Assembly: GCA_045616445.1 (NCBI GenBank) | Contig: JAZLGR010000012.1 | Coordinates: 1 to 64,000 of the forward strand | From: Fimousia sp045616445 | Lineage (GTDB): Bacteria > Bacillota > Clostridia > Lachnospirales > Lachnospiraceae | Direction: 5' to 3' | Length of the DNA stretch: 64,000 nt | Translations under genes and position numbers: made by a program | The notes under the pieces: model-generated | The model's input: the letters and a program-made list of their open reading frames with translations, nothing else | The model's database searches: none | Told to the model about the DNA's origin: nothing | In this document: positions 15,996 to 25,410 of the stretch, one piece after another | Layout of the letters: every line of letters starts with the position of its first letter | Numbering within the stretch: the first letter of the stretch is position 1

Positions 15996-18269
15996 ATGAA
16001 GGAAGATAAAATCATAACTCCAATTAAAAGAGAAATAAGTAAACCGGCGGATTTTACAGAACCGCAGGAGCTTTTTGATCAGCTTTTAAGAACCATCCAT
16101 TCTTATCATCCGTCTGCGGATACAACCCTGATTAAGAAGGCCTATCAGATTGCTTACGATGCACATAAAGACCAGAGAAGAAAGTCGGGTGAACCATATA
16201 TCATTCACCCTATTTGTGTTGCTCTGATTTTAGCAGAATTAGAACTTGATAAGGAAACCATCATTGCAGGACTCCTCCACGACGTTGTGGAAGATACTGT
16301 TATGACATCTGAAGAGATTGCCAGGGAATTCAGTGAAGAGATTGCCCTCTTAGTAGATGGCGTTACTAAGTTGGGTCAGCTGAATTATTCTGCGGATAAG
16401 TTAGACATTCAGGCAGAGAATCTTCGTAAGATGTTTCTTGCTATGGCTAAGGATATTCGTGTTATCCTGATCAAGTTAGCGGACAGACTGCATAACATGC
16501 GTACCATGCAGTATATGAAACCGCACAAACAGATTGAAAAATCAAGAGAAACCATGGACATCTATGCGCCAATTGCATCCCGTCTTGGTATCTCCAAGAT
16601 CAAAGTAGAGTTAGATGATTTATCTTTAAAATATTTAAAACCGGAAGTTTACAAAGATTTAGAAGAAAAACTTGCTTTACAGAAGCAGGAGCGTGAGAAT
16701 TTCATCCGTGTGATCGTAGATGAAGTAAGCGCAGGCATCTCTACCACCGTTGAGAATGCGGAAGTAGATGGACGAGTAAAGCATTTCTTTAGTATATATA
16801 AGAAGATGGTCAACCAGAATAAGACCATTGAACAGATTTACGATTTATTTGCCGTTCGTATCAAAGTAGATACTGTTCGTGACTGTTATGCGGCTCTTGG
16901 TATCATCCATGAGATGTACAAACCGATTCCGGGGCGTTTCAAGGACTATATTGCCATGCCAAAGACCAACCGTTATCAGTCCCTTCATTCTACACTGATC
17001 GGACCGAATGGTACCCCGTTTGAAATCCAGATCCGTACCTATGAGATGCACCGTGTCGCTGAATATGGTATCGCAGCCCATTGGAAGTATAAGGAGAATG
17101 GCGGCGTAGAGGGTATCAACAAAGAAGAAGAAAAACTGACCTGGCTGCGTGAAATCTTAGAATGGCAGCGAGACATGGAGGACAATAAGGAATTCTTAAG
17201 TCTCTTAAAGACCAACCTTGACCTCTTTGCAGAACAGGTTTACTGCTTTACACCTGCTGGGGATGTTAAGACACTTCCAACAGGATCCACACCGATCGAC
17301 TTTGCATATCTGATCCATTCCGCAGTCGGTAACAAGATGGTTGGCGCCAGAGTCAATGGCCGTCAAGTACCATTTGAATACCAGCTCCAAACCGGAGATC
17401 AGGTCGACATCATCACATCCCAGAATTCCAAGGGTCCAAGCCGTGACTGGCTCAAAGTGGTGAAGTCTTCCCAGGCAAAGAATAAGATCAACCAGTGGTT
17501 TAAGAAAGAATTCAAAGAAGAGAATATCGTTACAGGTAAGGATATGCTTCGTAACTATGCGAAAGAGCATAATATTCTCCTGGCAACCTACATGAAACCG
17601 CAGTATCAGAAGAAAGTCATGATTAAGTATGGTTTCCGTGACTGGGATGCAGTTTGTGCTTCCATCGGTCATGGCGGTTTAAAAGAAGGTCAGGTTGTCA
17701 ATAAATTAGTAGAAGAATACAACAAGGATCATCCAAAAATCTTAACCGATGAACAGATTATGGAGGAAACCAACAACACAGCCAAAGACCAGAAGCGCCA
17801 CAGCAATTCCAAGGGTGGTATCGTGGTTAAGGGCATCCATGATGTGGCTGTAAGATTCTCCAAGTGCTGTAATCCGGTTCCAGGGGATGAAATCTGTGGA
17901 TTTGTAACCAGAGGACGAGGCGTCTCCATTCATCGTACCGACTGTGTCAATATGATGTCCATGCCGGATTCTGAACGTGTTCGACTGATTGACGCAGAAT
18001 GGGAAGCATCTGAGGAGGAAAGCCATGGATTATATACTGCGGAGATCAAGGTTTATTCCAATGACCGTAAGGGTCTGCTCATGGATATTACCAAGGTATT
18101 CTCTGAGATGGATATCAGCATCAATGCAGTAAACAGTAATAAGGCGAAGAAGGGCCGTGTGACAACCAGCCTTTCCTTTGACATCAGTGGTAAAGGCCAG
18201 CTCAATACCATTTTCTCAAAACTTCGTAATATTGAAGGTATTGTGGATATTGAACGTACAGCAGGATAG
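15996..18269 (+). CDS. relA: Bifunctional (p)ppGpp synthase/hydrolase Rel
   Basis: I use the ATG at 15996 (757 aa); the frame extends ten codons upstream to a TTG, but family proteins start near here. The N-terminal HD hydrolase domain is intact (H71-P72 in EPYIIHP, H95-D96 in LLHDVVEDT). The synthetase domain has the RFKD motif (PGRFKDYIAMPK) seen in bifunctional long Rel enzymes and NRYQSLHST. TGS (QVYCFTPAGDVKTLP), a Zn-finger-like segment with CCNPVPGDEICGF and a C-terminal ACT domain follow. It makes and degrades the stringent alarmone. Downstream genes MBL hydrolase, hemZ, HD-GYP and hisS follow with little or no gap. Confidence 0.96.
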   Translation: MKEDKIITPIKREISKPADFTEPQELFDQLLRTIHSYHPSADTTLIKKAYQIAYDAHKDQRRKSGEPYIIHPICVALILAELELDKETIIAGLLHDVVEDTVMTSEEIAREFSEEIALLVDGVTKLGQLNYSADKLDIQAENLRKMFLAMAKDIRVILIKLADRLHNMRTMQYMKPHKQIEKSRETMDIYAPIASRLGISKIKVELDDLSLKYLKPEVYKDLEEKLALQKQERENFIRVIVDEVSAGISTTVENAEVDGRVKHFFSIYKKMVNQNKTIEQIYDLFAVRIKVDTVRDCYAALGIIHEMYKPIPGRFKDYIAMPKTNRYQSLHSTLIGPNGTPFEIQIRTYEMHRVAEYGIAAHWKYKENGGVEGINKEEEKLTWLREILEWQRDMEDNKEFLSLLKTNLDLFAEQVYCFTPAGDVKTLPTGSTPIDFAYLIHSAVGNKMVGARVNGRQVPFEYQLQTGDQVDIITSQNSKGPSRDWLKVVKSSQAKNKINQWFKKEFKEENIVTGKDMLRNYAKEHNILLATYMKPQYQKKVMIKYGFRDWDAVCASIGHGGLKEGQVVNKLVEEYNKDHPKILTDEQIMEETNNTAKDQKRHSNSKGGIVVKGIHDVAVRFSKCCNPVPGDEICGFVTRGRGVSIHRTDCVNMMSMPDSERVRLIDAEWEASEEESHGLYTAEIKVYSNDRKGLLMDITKVFSEMDISINAVNSNKAKKGRVTTSLSFDISGKGQLNTIFSKLRNIEGIVDIERTAG

Positions 18270-18278
18270 GAGCAGAGG

Positions 18279-18923
18279 ATGAATCTGAATTTAGAATTAA
18301 TGTGTATGCCCCTTGGCAACATGGGGACAAATTGTTATATATTATCAGACAAGGCATCTGGAGATGCCTATGTCTTTGATCCGGGGGAAGAAGCGGAGTA
18401 TCTTCTTTCCGTGTTAGACAAGAAAGGATTAAAGCTTTGTGGAATTATCTTAACCCACTCCCATTTTGACCACATTATGGCAGTGGATGATATTCTTGCC
18501 AAAGTACCTGGGATTCCTGTATATGCCAACAAGGCAGAGGAACCAGCATTTGAAAGCGACAGAATCAACTTATGCAGTATGGTGGGACAGCGCTTTGCTT
18601 TCCGTCCAACCCATTACGTGGAAGACGGACAGATGCTTGAAATCTTAAATACCAAAGTTCGATGCATCCATACACCAGGACACACCTGTGGTGGAATGTG
18701 CTACTTCATCGAAGACAAATGGTGGCTGATTGCAGGAGATACTCTGTTCCAGGGAAGTATCGGAAGAACAGATTTCCCTACAGGTAGCTTCAAGGAACTT
18801 TCCGCATCCATTCGAGAAAAAATCTATACACTTCCAGACTGGGTTAAAGTATTCCCAGGACATGGACCAGCAACTACAGTAGAAGAAGAAAAGGCGTCCA
18901 ACATGTTTGTTCGCCCATTATAG
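18279..18923 (+). CDS. MBL-fold hydrolase (glyoxalase II-like)
   Basis: The 214-aa protein has the metallo-beta-lactamase signature THSHFDH (HxHxDH), a downstream zinc ligand in HTPGHTCGGMCY, Asp in IAGDTLF and His in FPGHGPAT. This set matches the YcbL/glyoxalase-II-like group that hydrolyses thioesters, and this gene regularly follows relA in Clostridia. The exact substrate is not determined by sequence. It starts 9 nt after the relA stop, and its stop lies 4 nt before the preferred hemZ ATG. Confidence 0.9.
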   Translation: MNLNLELMCMPLGNMGTNCYILSDKASGDAYVFDPGEEAEYLLSVLDKKGLKLCGIILTHSHFDHIMAVDDILAKVPGIPVYANKAEEPAFESDRINLCSMVGQRFAFRPTHYVEDGQMLEILNTKVRCIHTPGHTCGGMCYFIEDKWWLIAGDTLFQGSIGRTDFPTGSFKELSASIREKIYTLPDWVKVFPGHGPATTVEEEKASNMFVRPL

Positions 18924-18927
18924 GAAT

Positions 18928-20358
18928 ATGATTGGATTAATACTTAATAATGATAAAATTGAATCTGATATCCGTGATTTGATTTATGCCTTCTACTTTG
19001 GAGAGAAGATCAAAAGAGTAGAAGACCAATCTGATGCATTCGATTTCTATATTGAAGTAAAGGCTACCGATGATGAGGTGGCCTTTTCCTTGATTAAGGA
19101 TGGCATCGTGAAAGACACGGTAATCAAAAAAGGACTAGACCGAGATCCAGTCAAAGAGGGTATCTATGACCTCCTATCGAAGGAGACAGGAAAGAAGCTC
19201 CCTTGGGGCACCTTAACTGGTGTTCGCCCAACCAAGCTTTCCATGATGCAGTTAGAAGAGGGAAGAAGCAGGGATGAGATCATAGACTACTTCTTAGACA
19301 CCTACCATTGCACCAGACAAAAGGCAGAAATCTGCACAACAGTTGCAGAGAATGAACAGGAACTGCTTAGGGATATCGATTTTGAGAATACTTACAGTTT
19401 ATATGTAGGCATTCCGTTCTGTCCTACCAGATGTCTGTACTGTTCCTTTACCTCCTATCCGATCAAGATTTATCAGGATAAGGTGGAGGACTATCTGGCT
19501 GCGCTATTCCAGGAAATTGACTATGTGGCAGACCGATGTAAGGAGAAGACACTTCTTTCTGTCTATTTTGGAGGTGGAACCCCATCCTCCATCTCAGCAG
19601 ATCAGTTGGAGCGTCTCATCAATAAGGTGAAGGATAGCTTTGATATGAGCCATGTCATGGAGTTTACTGTGGAAGCAGGACGTCCTGACAGTATCACCAT
19701 GGACAAATTAGAAGCGATCAAACGATGTGGCGTGACCCGTATCAGCATCAACCCGCAGACCATGAATCAGAAGACTTTAGATGTCATTGGCCGTGCCCAT
19801 ACAGTAGAGCAGACCATCGAAGCCTTCCATATGGCCAGAGAAGCGGGACACACCAACATTAATATGGATATGATCGTGGGACTTCCAGGAGAAGACATCA
19901 CTCACGTGACTCATACATTAGATGAAATTCGAAAACTAGGACCGGACAGTCTGACTGTACACTCCCTTGCAGTTAAGCGTGCTGCCCATCTGAAGGAACA
20001 GATCGAGGAATACAGAGATTACTTAAAGGGCGCCTCCAACGAGATGCTAGAAGCAGTGGATGACTATGCCAGAGAAGCAGGTCTTGTTCCATATTATCTC
20101 TATCGCCAGAAGAACATTCCTGGCAATATGGAGAATATCGGCTATGCGAGACCGGGATTGGAAAGCATCTACAATATCCTTATTATGGAAGAAAAACAGG
20201 ATATTATTGCGGTAGGTGCAGGTGCGTCCTCCAAATTCGTATTTCATAAGGAACATTACATCACCCGTGCGGAGAATGTGAAGAATGTAGACCATTACAT
20301 CAACCGCATCGATGAGATGATCAATCGAAAGGAAAACATTTTAAAGGAGAAATTTTGA
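18928..20358 (+). CDS. hemZ: Radical SAM coproporphyrinogen dehydrogenase-like protein HemZ
   Basis: The start is the ATG at 18928 (476 aa), preceded by AGGAAT; a TTG seven codons upstream would overlap the MBL gene. The SAM/iron-sulfur motif is CPTRCLYC (Cx3Cx2C) in the context VGIPFCPTRCLYCSFTS. Further HemN-family blocks are YFGGGTPSS, FTVEAGRPDSI and RISINPQTMN. HemZ-type proteins are annotated as oxygen-independent coproporphyrinogen III dehydrogenases, but many gut Clostridia carry hemZ without a complete haem pathway, so the substrate here is open. The stop overlaps the next ATG (TGATG). Confidence 0.9.
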   Translation: MIGLILNNDKIESDIRDLIYAFYFGEKIKRVEDQSDAFDFYIEVKATDDEVAFSLIKDGIVKDTVIKKGLDRDPVKEGIYDLLSKETGKKLPWGTLTGVRPTKLSMMQLEEGRSRDEIIDYFLDTYHCTRQKAEICTTVAENEQELLRDIDFENTYSLYVGIPFCPTRCLYCSFTSYPIKIYQDKVEDYLAALFQEIDYVADRCKEKTLLSVYFGGGTPSSISADQLERLINKVKDSFDMSHVMEFTVEAGRPDSITMDKLEAIKRCGVTRISINPQTMNQKTLDVIGRAHTVEQTIEAFHMAREAGHTNINMDMIVGLPGEDITHVTHTLDEIRKLGPDSLTVHSLAVKRAAHLKEQIEEYRDYLKGASNEMLEAVDDYAREAGLVPYYLYRQKNIPGNMENIGYARPGLESIYNILIMEEKQDIIAVGAGASSKFVFHKEHYITRAENVKNVDHYINRIDEMINRKENILKEKF

Positions 20359-20924
20359 TGGCAGATCATGGTATCATCGTAGGTACTTTGGCGAAAGAAA
20401 TATCAGTACTTCTCGGCATGGACCAGGATTTTTGCAACGACATGGCAGTTGCCGGAATTATGCACGATATTGGAAAAGTCAAGATTCGTACCTACATCGA
20501 AGAACGTTTTGAGAATGTTTTATTTGTAGATGAAGCAAGATATTTCAGAATGCATCCAACCACTGGATATGCTCTCTTGAAAGAACAGGGTTTTTCTGAT
20601 AGAATCTTAACTGCAGTCCTTGATCATCATGAGAATTATGATGGTTCCGGATATCCAAACAACCTGAAAGGGGAAGCGATTTCCTTAGAAGGAAGGATTC
20701 TACATATCTGCGATTCCTTTGTCCGTATTCTGGATAATCAGTTGAATGACGAACTTGGAATTGTTCGAATCGATGAAGCCATGAATGATATGATTAAGGA
20801 AATCAAGGACCTGGATATGAAAGTTTTTCTCGTCTTCCAGTCTTATGTGTATTCTGAACAATTTCAGGATTTTCTTAAGACAGTGGAACAAAACAGAAAA
20901 TTAATAAAGGATAATATAGAATAG
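20358..20924 (+). CDS. Minimal HD-GYP domain phosphohydrolase
   Basis: The ATG at 20358 overlaps the hemZ stop, giving 188 aa with almost nothing but the catalytic domain. Visible motifs are the metal-binding HDIGK, HPTTGYALL and the extended HD-GYP signature HHENYDGSGYP, followed by HICDSFVRIL. HD-GYP enzymes hydrolyse cyclic di-GMP or related dinucleotides; no receiver, PAS or membrane sensor domain is attached. Position within the relA-hemZ-hisS operon suggests co-expression with alarmone metabolism, though a direct link is inference. Confidence 0.85.
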   Translation: MADHGIIVGTLAKEISVLLGMDQDFCNDMAVAGIMHDIGKVKIRTYIEERFENVLFVDEARYFRMHPTTGYALLKEQGFSDRILTAVLDHHENYDGSGYPNNLKGEAISLEGRILHICDSFVRILDNQLNDELGIVRIDEAMNDMIKEIKDLDMKVFLVFQSYVYSEQFQDFLKTVEQNRKLIKDNIE

Positions 20925-20940
20925 AAAGAGAGATTATACG

Positions 20941-22302
20941 ATGGCAAAAGGCAGTATTATCACACCAAGAACCCTGTCCGGTTTTATGGAATTACCTCCA
21001 CAGGAACAGGTATTATTTGAAAAAATCAAAAGCACATTAGAAGACACATATCAGATGTATGGATTCTATCCAATCGATACACCAGTTTTAGAGTACAGCC
21101 AGGTACTTCTTGCGAAGTCCGCCGGCGAAACAGAAAAACAGGTATATCGTTTCAACAAAGGGGATAAGGACTTATCCATGCGTTTTGACCTGACCGTACC
21201 TTTAGCAAAATACGTGGCAAAGAACTATTCTGCAATCACCTTCCCATTCAAGCGTTATGCAATCGGTAAAGTATACCGTGGTGAACGTGCACAGAAAGGC
21301 CGTTTCAGAGAATTCTATCAGGCTGATATTGATATTATCGGTGATGAATCCTTAAGCATTGTCAATGATGCAGAAATTCCATCCATCATTTATACAATCT
21401 TTACAGACTTAGGCTTAAGCAACTTTACAATCCGCATTAACAACCGTAAAGTACTGAACGGTTTATTTGAAATGAATGGATTAGATGACTCTGCAACAGA
21501 TATCATGCGTGTCATCGACAAGATTGACAAGATCGGCGTGGAAGCAACCAAGGCTGAATTAATGGAAGTTGGGGTGACAGAAGAAGTAGCTGCTACTTTA
21601 ATCGACATCATGACTTACCGTGACACCAATGCCAATGTTCTTGCCAAACTCGAAGGCTTCAAAGGACAGAGCGAAGTGTTCGACAAGGGTTATCAGGAAC
21701 TTTCTGATGTCATCTATTATATTGATAAATTCGGTGTTCCAGAAGACAATTACCGCATCGACTTATCCATTGCCCGTGGTCTTGACTACTATACTGGAAC
21801 AGTATACGAAACATTTGTCAACGATCATCCGGAAATCGGTTCTGTATGCTCTGGTGGCCGTTATGACAACCTTGCAGAATACTATACCAAGAAGAGCCTT
21901 CCAGGCGTTGGAATGTCCATCGGCTTAACCAGATTCTTCTACGTATTGAACGAATATAAGTACTTAAATACCAAGCTCAATGCTCCTGCAGATGTACTGA
22001 TCATTCCAATGACAGACGATATGAGTACAGCAGTCAGCATTTCTGCGAAGCTTCGTGAGATTGGTATCCGTACTCAGATCTACATGGAAAAGAAGAAATT
22101 CAAGGCAAAGATTACATATGCCAACAAGTTATCTATTCCATTTGCCATGTTCTTAGGGGAAGATGAAATTGCAGCAGATAAGGTAACCATCAAGAACATG
22201 TTTACCGGCAACCAGGAAACATTGGATTTTGATGCTGCGGTGGATGTGATCTGTGACGTCTTAGACGAGATAGATGAAGAACCAATCATTACAAAAGAAT
22301 AA
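20941..22302 (+). CDS. hisS: Histidyl-tRNA synthetase
   Basis: The 453-aa class II synthetase has motif 2 (VYRGERAQKGRFREFYQADIDIIG), the histidine-A region ARGLDYYTGTVYE and SVCSGGRYDNL, plus a C-terminal anticodon-binding domain (about 355-450). It charges tRNA-His. Length is slightly above the usual 420-430 aa because of an acidic tail. The leader of 16 nt is too short for a T-box, so control is probably through the upstream operon. A hairpin terminator follows. Confidence 0.97.
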   Translation: MAKGSIITPRTLSGFMELPPQEQVLFEKIKSTLEDTYQMYGFYPIDTPVLEYSQVLLAKSAGETEKQVYRFNKGDKDLSMRFDLTVPLAKYVAKNYSAITFPFKRYAIGKVYRGERAQKGRFREFYQADIDIIGDESLSIVNDAEIPSIIYTIFTDLGLSNFTIRINNRKVLNGLFEMNGLDDSATDIMRVIDKIDKIGVEATKAELMEVGVTEEVAATLIDIMTYRDTNANVLAKLEGFKGQSEVFDKGYQELSDVIYYIDKFGVPEDNYRIDLSIARGLDYYTGTVYETFVNDHPEIGSVCSGGRYDNLAEYYTKKSLPGVGMSIGLTRFFYVLNEYKYLNTKLNAPADVLIIPMTDDMSTAVSISAKLREIGIRTQIYMEKKKFKAKITYANKLSIPFAMFLGEDEIAADKVTIKNMFTGNQETLDFDAAVDVICDVLDEIDEEPIITKE

Positions 22303-22322
22303 TTGAATATGATATAAAAGAT

Positions 22323-22352
22323 AAGGCCGCTTCCTGATGAAGCGGCCTTTGT
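22323..22352. terminator. Hairpin terminator between convergent genes
   Basis: AAGGCCGCTTC / GAAGCGGCCTT stem with a 5-nt loop. The T-tract is short on the plus strand and longer in a broken form on the minus strand. Confidence 0.75.
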
Positions 22353-22401
22353 CATGCTCTGAAAACTGTTCTGATTTGATCGATTTTATTGATCAGTTTC
22401 A

Positions 22402-22914
22402 TTATTCAGCGATATAAGCTTTTTCGATTTCAGCTACGTACATAAAGTGGTAATCCTTTTCAGCGTAGTTGATTGCATCTAATGTAGTGTCTACAAATCC
22501 TTTTGGATCCATCTCCTGTACATATAATTTTTTACATACAAGAATCAGTTTTGCGCCTTCGAAATATGGAACACCATCAATTTCTGCAGCTTTTAAGTTA
22601 GTCTTTGCGATCTTGTCAGGATCATCGTTACCGGAATGTCTTCCAACATAGGTCATATCTTCCTTGAATTCATCTGGATAGAAGGATAAGGAGAAGGAAT
22701 CTGTGTTTTCGATGAACTTTCTTGTGCATCTCTGTGGACGAAGTACAGTTACTGCCACATTCTTATTCCACATAACACCCATACCACCCCAGGAAGCTGT
22801 CATGGTATTGATGGCATCGCCGTTCTTAGCTGTTACTAACATCCAGTCTTTGCCGATTAACTGAAATGGATTGCCCTGTAATTCAACAGGATTGATTGCT
22901 TTATAATTAGCCAT
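22402..22914 (-). CDS. Flavin reductase family (FMN-binding split barrel) protein
   Basis: The 170-aa protein matches the flavin-reductase-like split-barrel family: NGDAINTMTASWGGMGVMWNKNVAVTVLRPQRCTRKFIE contains the FMN phosphate-binding region, and TYVGRHSGNDDPDKIAKTNL is typical of the anaerobe subgroup annotated as NAD(P)H-dependent FMN oxidoreductases or rubredoxin/flavoredoxin-like proteins. No second domain is present. It is transcribed alone, divergent from aspS, with GGAGG before the ATG. The electron partner is unknown. Confidence 0.87.
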   Translation of the reverse strand: MANYKAINPVELQGNPFQLIGKDWMLVTAKNGDAINTMTASWGGMGVMWNKNVAVTVLRPQRCTRKFIENTDSFSLSFYPDEFKEDMTYVGRHSGNDDPDKIAKTNLKAAEIDGVPYFEGAKLILVCKKLYVQEMDPKGFVDTTLDAINYAEKDYHFMYVAEIEKAYIAE

Positions 22915-23099
22915 AATTGTCCTCCAATAATATTATTTATCTGTAATAATCGATATTTCTTATCTATTATAGTATAAAAACGTGAAAATGTACATAAATT
23001 CCTACTATACTTTTTTGACCACTTACTTTATAATAGTATGAGTAAAAAATTGCGATATATCTATTTTAGATATTAAGATACATTCAGGAGGAAAATATA

Positions 23100-24896
23100 A
23101 TGGCAGAATCTATGACTGGATTAAAGCGTTCCCATAGATGTACTGAAGTATCCAATGCCTTAATCGGTGAGAAAGTAACCGTAATGGGCTGGGTTCAGAA
23201 AAGACGTAATCTTGGCAGCTTAATCTTTGTTGATTTACGTGACCGTTCCGGACTTTTACAGATCATCTTCGATGAAGACACCATCGGTACAGAAGGATTT
23301 GAAAAGGCTGGAAAATTAAGAAACGAATTCGTTATCGCCATCGTTGGTACTGTTGAGAAGAGAAGCGGTGCAGTCAACGAAAACTTAAAGACAGGTGATA
23401 TCGAAATCAAGGCAGAAGAACTTCGTATTTTATCCGAAGCAGATACTCCACCAATCCCTATTGATGACAAAGTAAATGTTAAGGACGATGTACGTTTAAA
23501 ATATCGTTATCTCGATCTTAGAAGACCTCACATTCAGAAGAATCTGATCACAAGAAGTAAGGTGGCTATGATCACACGTAACTTCCTTGCAGATGAAGGC
23601 TTTTTAGAAATCGAAACTCCAATGCTTACAAAATCCACACCAGAAGGTGCGAGAGACTACCTTGTACCTAGCCGTGTTCATCCAGGATCTTTCTATGCAT
23701 TACCACAGTCTCCTCAAATTTTTAAACAGCTGTTAATGTGTTCCGGTTATGACCGTTACTTCCAGATCGTTAAGTGCTTCCGTGATGAAGACTTACGTGC
23801 AGACAGACAGCCGGAATTTACACAGATCGATATGGAATTGTCCTTTGTTGATGTAGACGATGTTATCGATGTAAATGAACGCTTATTAGCAAAAGTATTC
23901 AAAGAAACACTTGGCGTTGAAGTAGCACTTCCAATTCCACGTATGACATGGCAGGATGCCATGGACCGTTTTGGTTCTGATAAACCGGACTTACGTTTTG
24001 GTATGGAATTAGTGGATGTTTCTGAAGTAGTGAAAGACTCTGAATTCGTTGTATTCAAGGGCGCTTTAGAAGCAGGCGGATCTGTTCGCGGTATCAATGC
24101 TACAGGACAGGGTGATCTTGGTCGTAAGAAGATCGATGCATTGGTTAAATTCGCTAAGGACTTCGGTGCGAAGGGTCTTGCATACATTCAGTTAAAAACA
24201 GATGGATCCGTAAAATCTTCCTTCTCCAAATTTATGACAGAAGAAGAAATGGATGCACTGATTACAGCAATGGATGGTAAAGCTGGCGACTTATTATTAT
24301 TTGCTGCTGACCAGAACAAAGTTGTATGGGATGTTCTCGGCAACTTAAGATGTGAAATTGCGAAAAAATATGACATGATTCCAGAAGGCGAATTCAAGTT
24401 CTTATGGGTAACAGAATTCCCATTACTTGAATGGAATGAAGATATGAACCGTTATCAGGCAATGCATCATCCATTCACAATGCCTATGGAAGAAGATTTA
24501 GAATTCATTGATACTGATCCAGGCCGTGTAAGAGCAAAAGCTTACGATATCGTATTAAATGGTACAGAGCTTGGTGGTGGTTCTGTTCGAATCTTCCAGA
24601 ATGACATTCAGGAAAAGATGTTCGAATGTCTTGGATTTACAAAAGAACAGGCTCACGAACGTTTCGGCTTCTTATTAGATGCATTCAAGTATGGTGTGCC
24701 ACCTCACGCAGGTCTTGCTTATGGTCTTGACCGTATGGTTATGTGGATCACAGGCGAAGACAGCATTCGTGACGTAATCGCATTCCCTAAAGTAAAAGAT
24801 GCATCCTGTCTCATGACAGAAGCCCCATCTCCAGTAGATGAATTACAGCTTGATGAATTACAGATTCAGATTACAGAAAGCAAAGAGGAAGAATAA
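23100..24896 (+). CDS. aspS: Aspartyl-tRNA synthetase, bacterial type
   Basis: The 598-aa protein has the N-terminal OB fold (VTVMGWVQKRRNLGSLIFVDLRDRSGLLQII), class II motif 2 (FRDEDLRADRQPEFTQIDMELSF), the large GAD insertion of bacterial AspRS (about 290-420) and motif 3 (GLAYGLDRMVM). It charges tRNA-Asp. TTCAGGAGGAAAATATA precedes the ATG. Strong codon bias fits high expression. The next gene starts 2 nt after the stop, linking it to a two-ACT-domain protein. Confidence 0.97.
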   Translation: MAESMTGLKRSHRCTEVSNALIGEKVTVMGWVQKRRNLGSLIFVDLRDRSGLLQIIFDEDTIGTEGFEKAGKLRNEFVIAIVGTVEKRSGAVNENLKTGDIEIKAEELRILSEADTPPIPIDDKVNVKDDVRLKYRYLDLRRPHIQKNLITRSKVAMITRNFLADEGFLEIETPMLTKSTPEGARDYLVPSRVHPGSFYALPQSPQIFKQLLMCSGYDRYFQIVKCFRDEDLRADRQPEFTQIDMELSFVDVDDVIDVNERLLAKVFKETLGVEVALPIPRMTWQDAMDRFGSDKPDLRFGMELVDVSEVVKDSEFVVFKGALEAGGSVRGINATGQGDLGRKKIDALVKFAKDFGAKGLAYIQLKTDGSVKSSFSKFMTEEEMDALITAMDGKAGDLLLFAADQNKVVWDVLGNLRCEIAKKYDMIPEGEFKFLWVTEFPLLEWNEDMNRYQAMHHPFTMPMEEDLEFIDTDPGRVRAKAYDIVLNGTELGGGSVRIFQNDIQEKMFECLGFTKEQAHERFGFLLDAFKYGVPPHAGLAYGLDRMVMWITGEDSIRDVIAFPKVKDASCLMTEAPSPVDELQLDELQIQITESKEEE

Positions 24897-24898
24897 TC

Positions 24899-25375
24899 AT
24901 GGAAAAGATGTTAGTGAATGGTGTTTCATCCAACTCTAAGGTTGCAGAAATCAGTGTCATTGGTCTAAAGGACGAACCAGGTGTGGCTGCAAAGCTTTTT
25001 GGTGCCATCGCAGATCAGGGACTGAATGTGGAACTGATCTTACAGTCCATTGGCCGTGGGGATTCCAAAGACATTTCCTTCGTTGTCAATGAAATAGACG
25101 CTGATCCTGTCGTTGATATTATTGTGGATGCATTTGCCCATGGGGAATATGACAAGATTGACGTAGACAAAAACATCGGAATCGTATCCATCAAGGGTGC
25201 AGGTATGATGTCCAACCCAGGTGCAGCTTCCATGATGTTTGAAGCATTATATGGAGCAGGCATCAACATCGAGATGATTTACACATCCGAAATCAAGGTA
25301 ACTGCAGCCGTTAAACGCGAGATGGTTGACCGTGCAGTGAATGCAATCCGGGCAAAATTTGAAGACATTGACTAA
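24899..25375 (+). CDS. Free-standing tandem ACT-domain protein, aspartokinase regulatory-domain type
   Basis: The 158-aa protein consists of two ACT domains: the first begins EISVIGLKDEPGVAAKLFGAIADQGLNVELI and the second IVSIKGAGMMSNPGAASMMFEALYGAGINIEMI. Both match the C-terminal regulatory half of lysine/threonine-sensitive aspartokinases, including the SDxxF-like SFVVN segment. The kinase domain is absent, so this is like the beta subunit made from an internal start in Bacillus lysC but encoded as its own gene. It may pair with an aspartokinase elsewhere or act as an amino-acid sensor. It is coupled to aspS (2-nt gap) and followed by glyA, placing it in an aspartate/serine/glycine context. 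Confidence 0.85.
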   Translation: MEKMLVNGVSSNSKVAEISVIGLKDEPGVAAKLFGAIADQGLNVELILQSIGRGDSKDISFVVNEIDADPVVDIIVDAFAHGEYDKIDVDKNIGIVSIKGAGMMSNPGAASMMFEALYGAGINIEMIYTSEIKVTAAVKREMVDRAVNAIRAKFEDID

Positions 25376-25410
25376 TATTTTGATTGGTTAGAAATAAAGG
25401 AGAATATAGA

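Noticed and set aside
20925..20940. T-box leader for hisS
   Set aside because: The gap is 16 nt and holds no T-box sequence.
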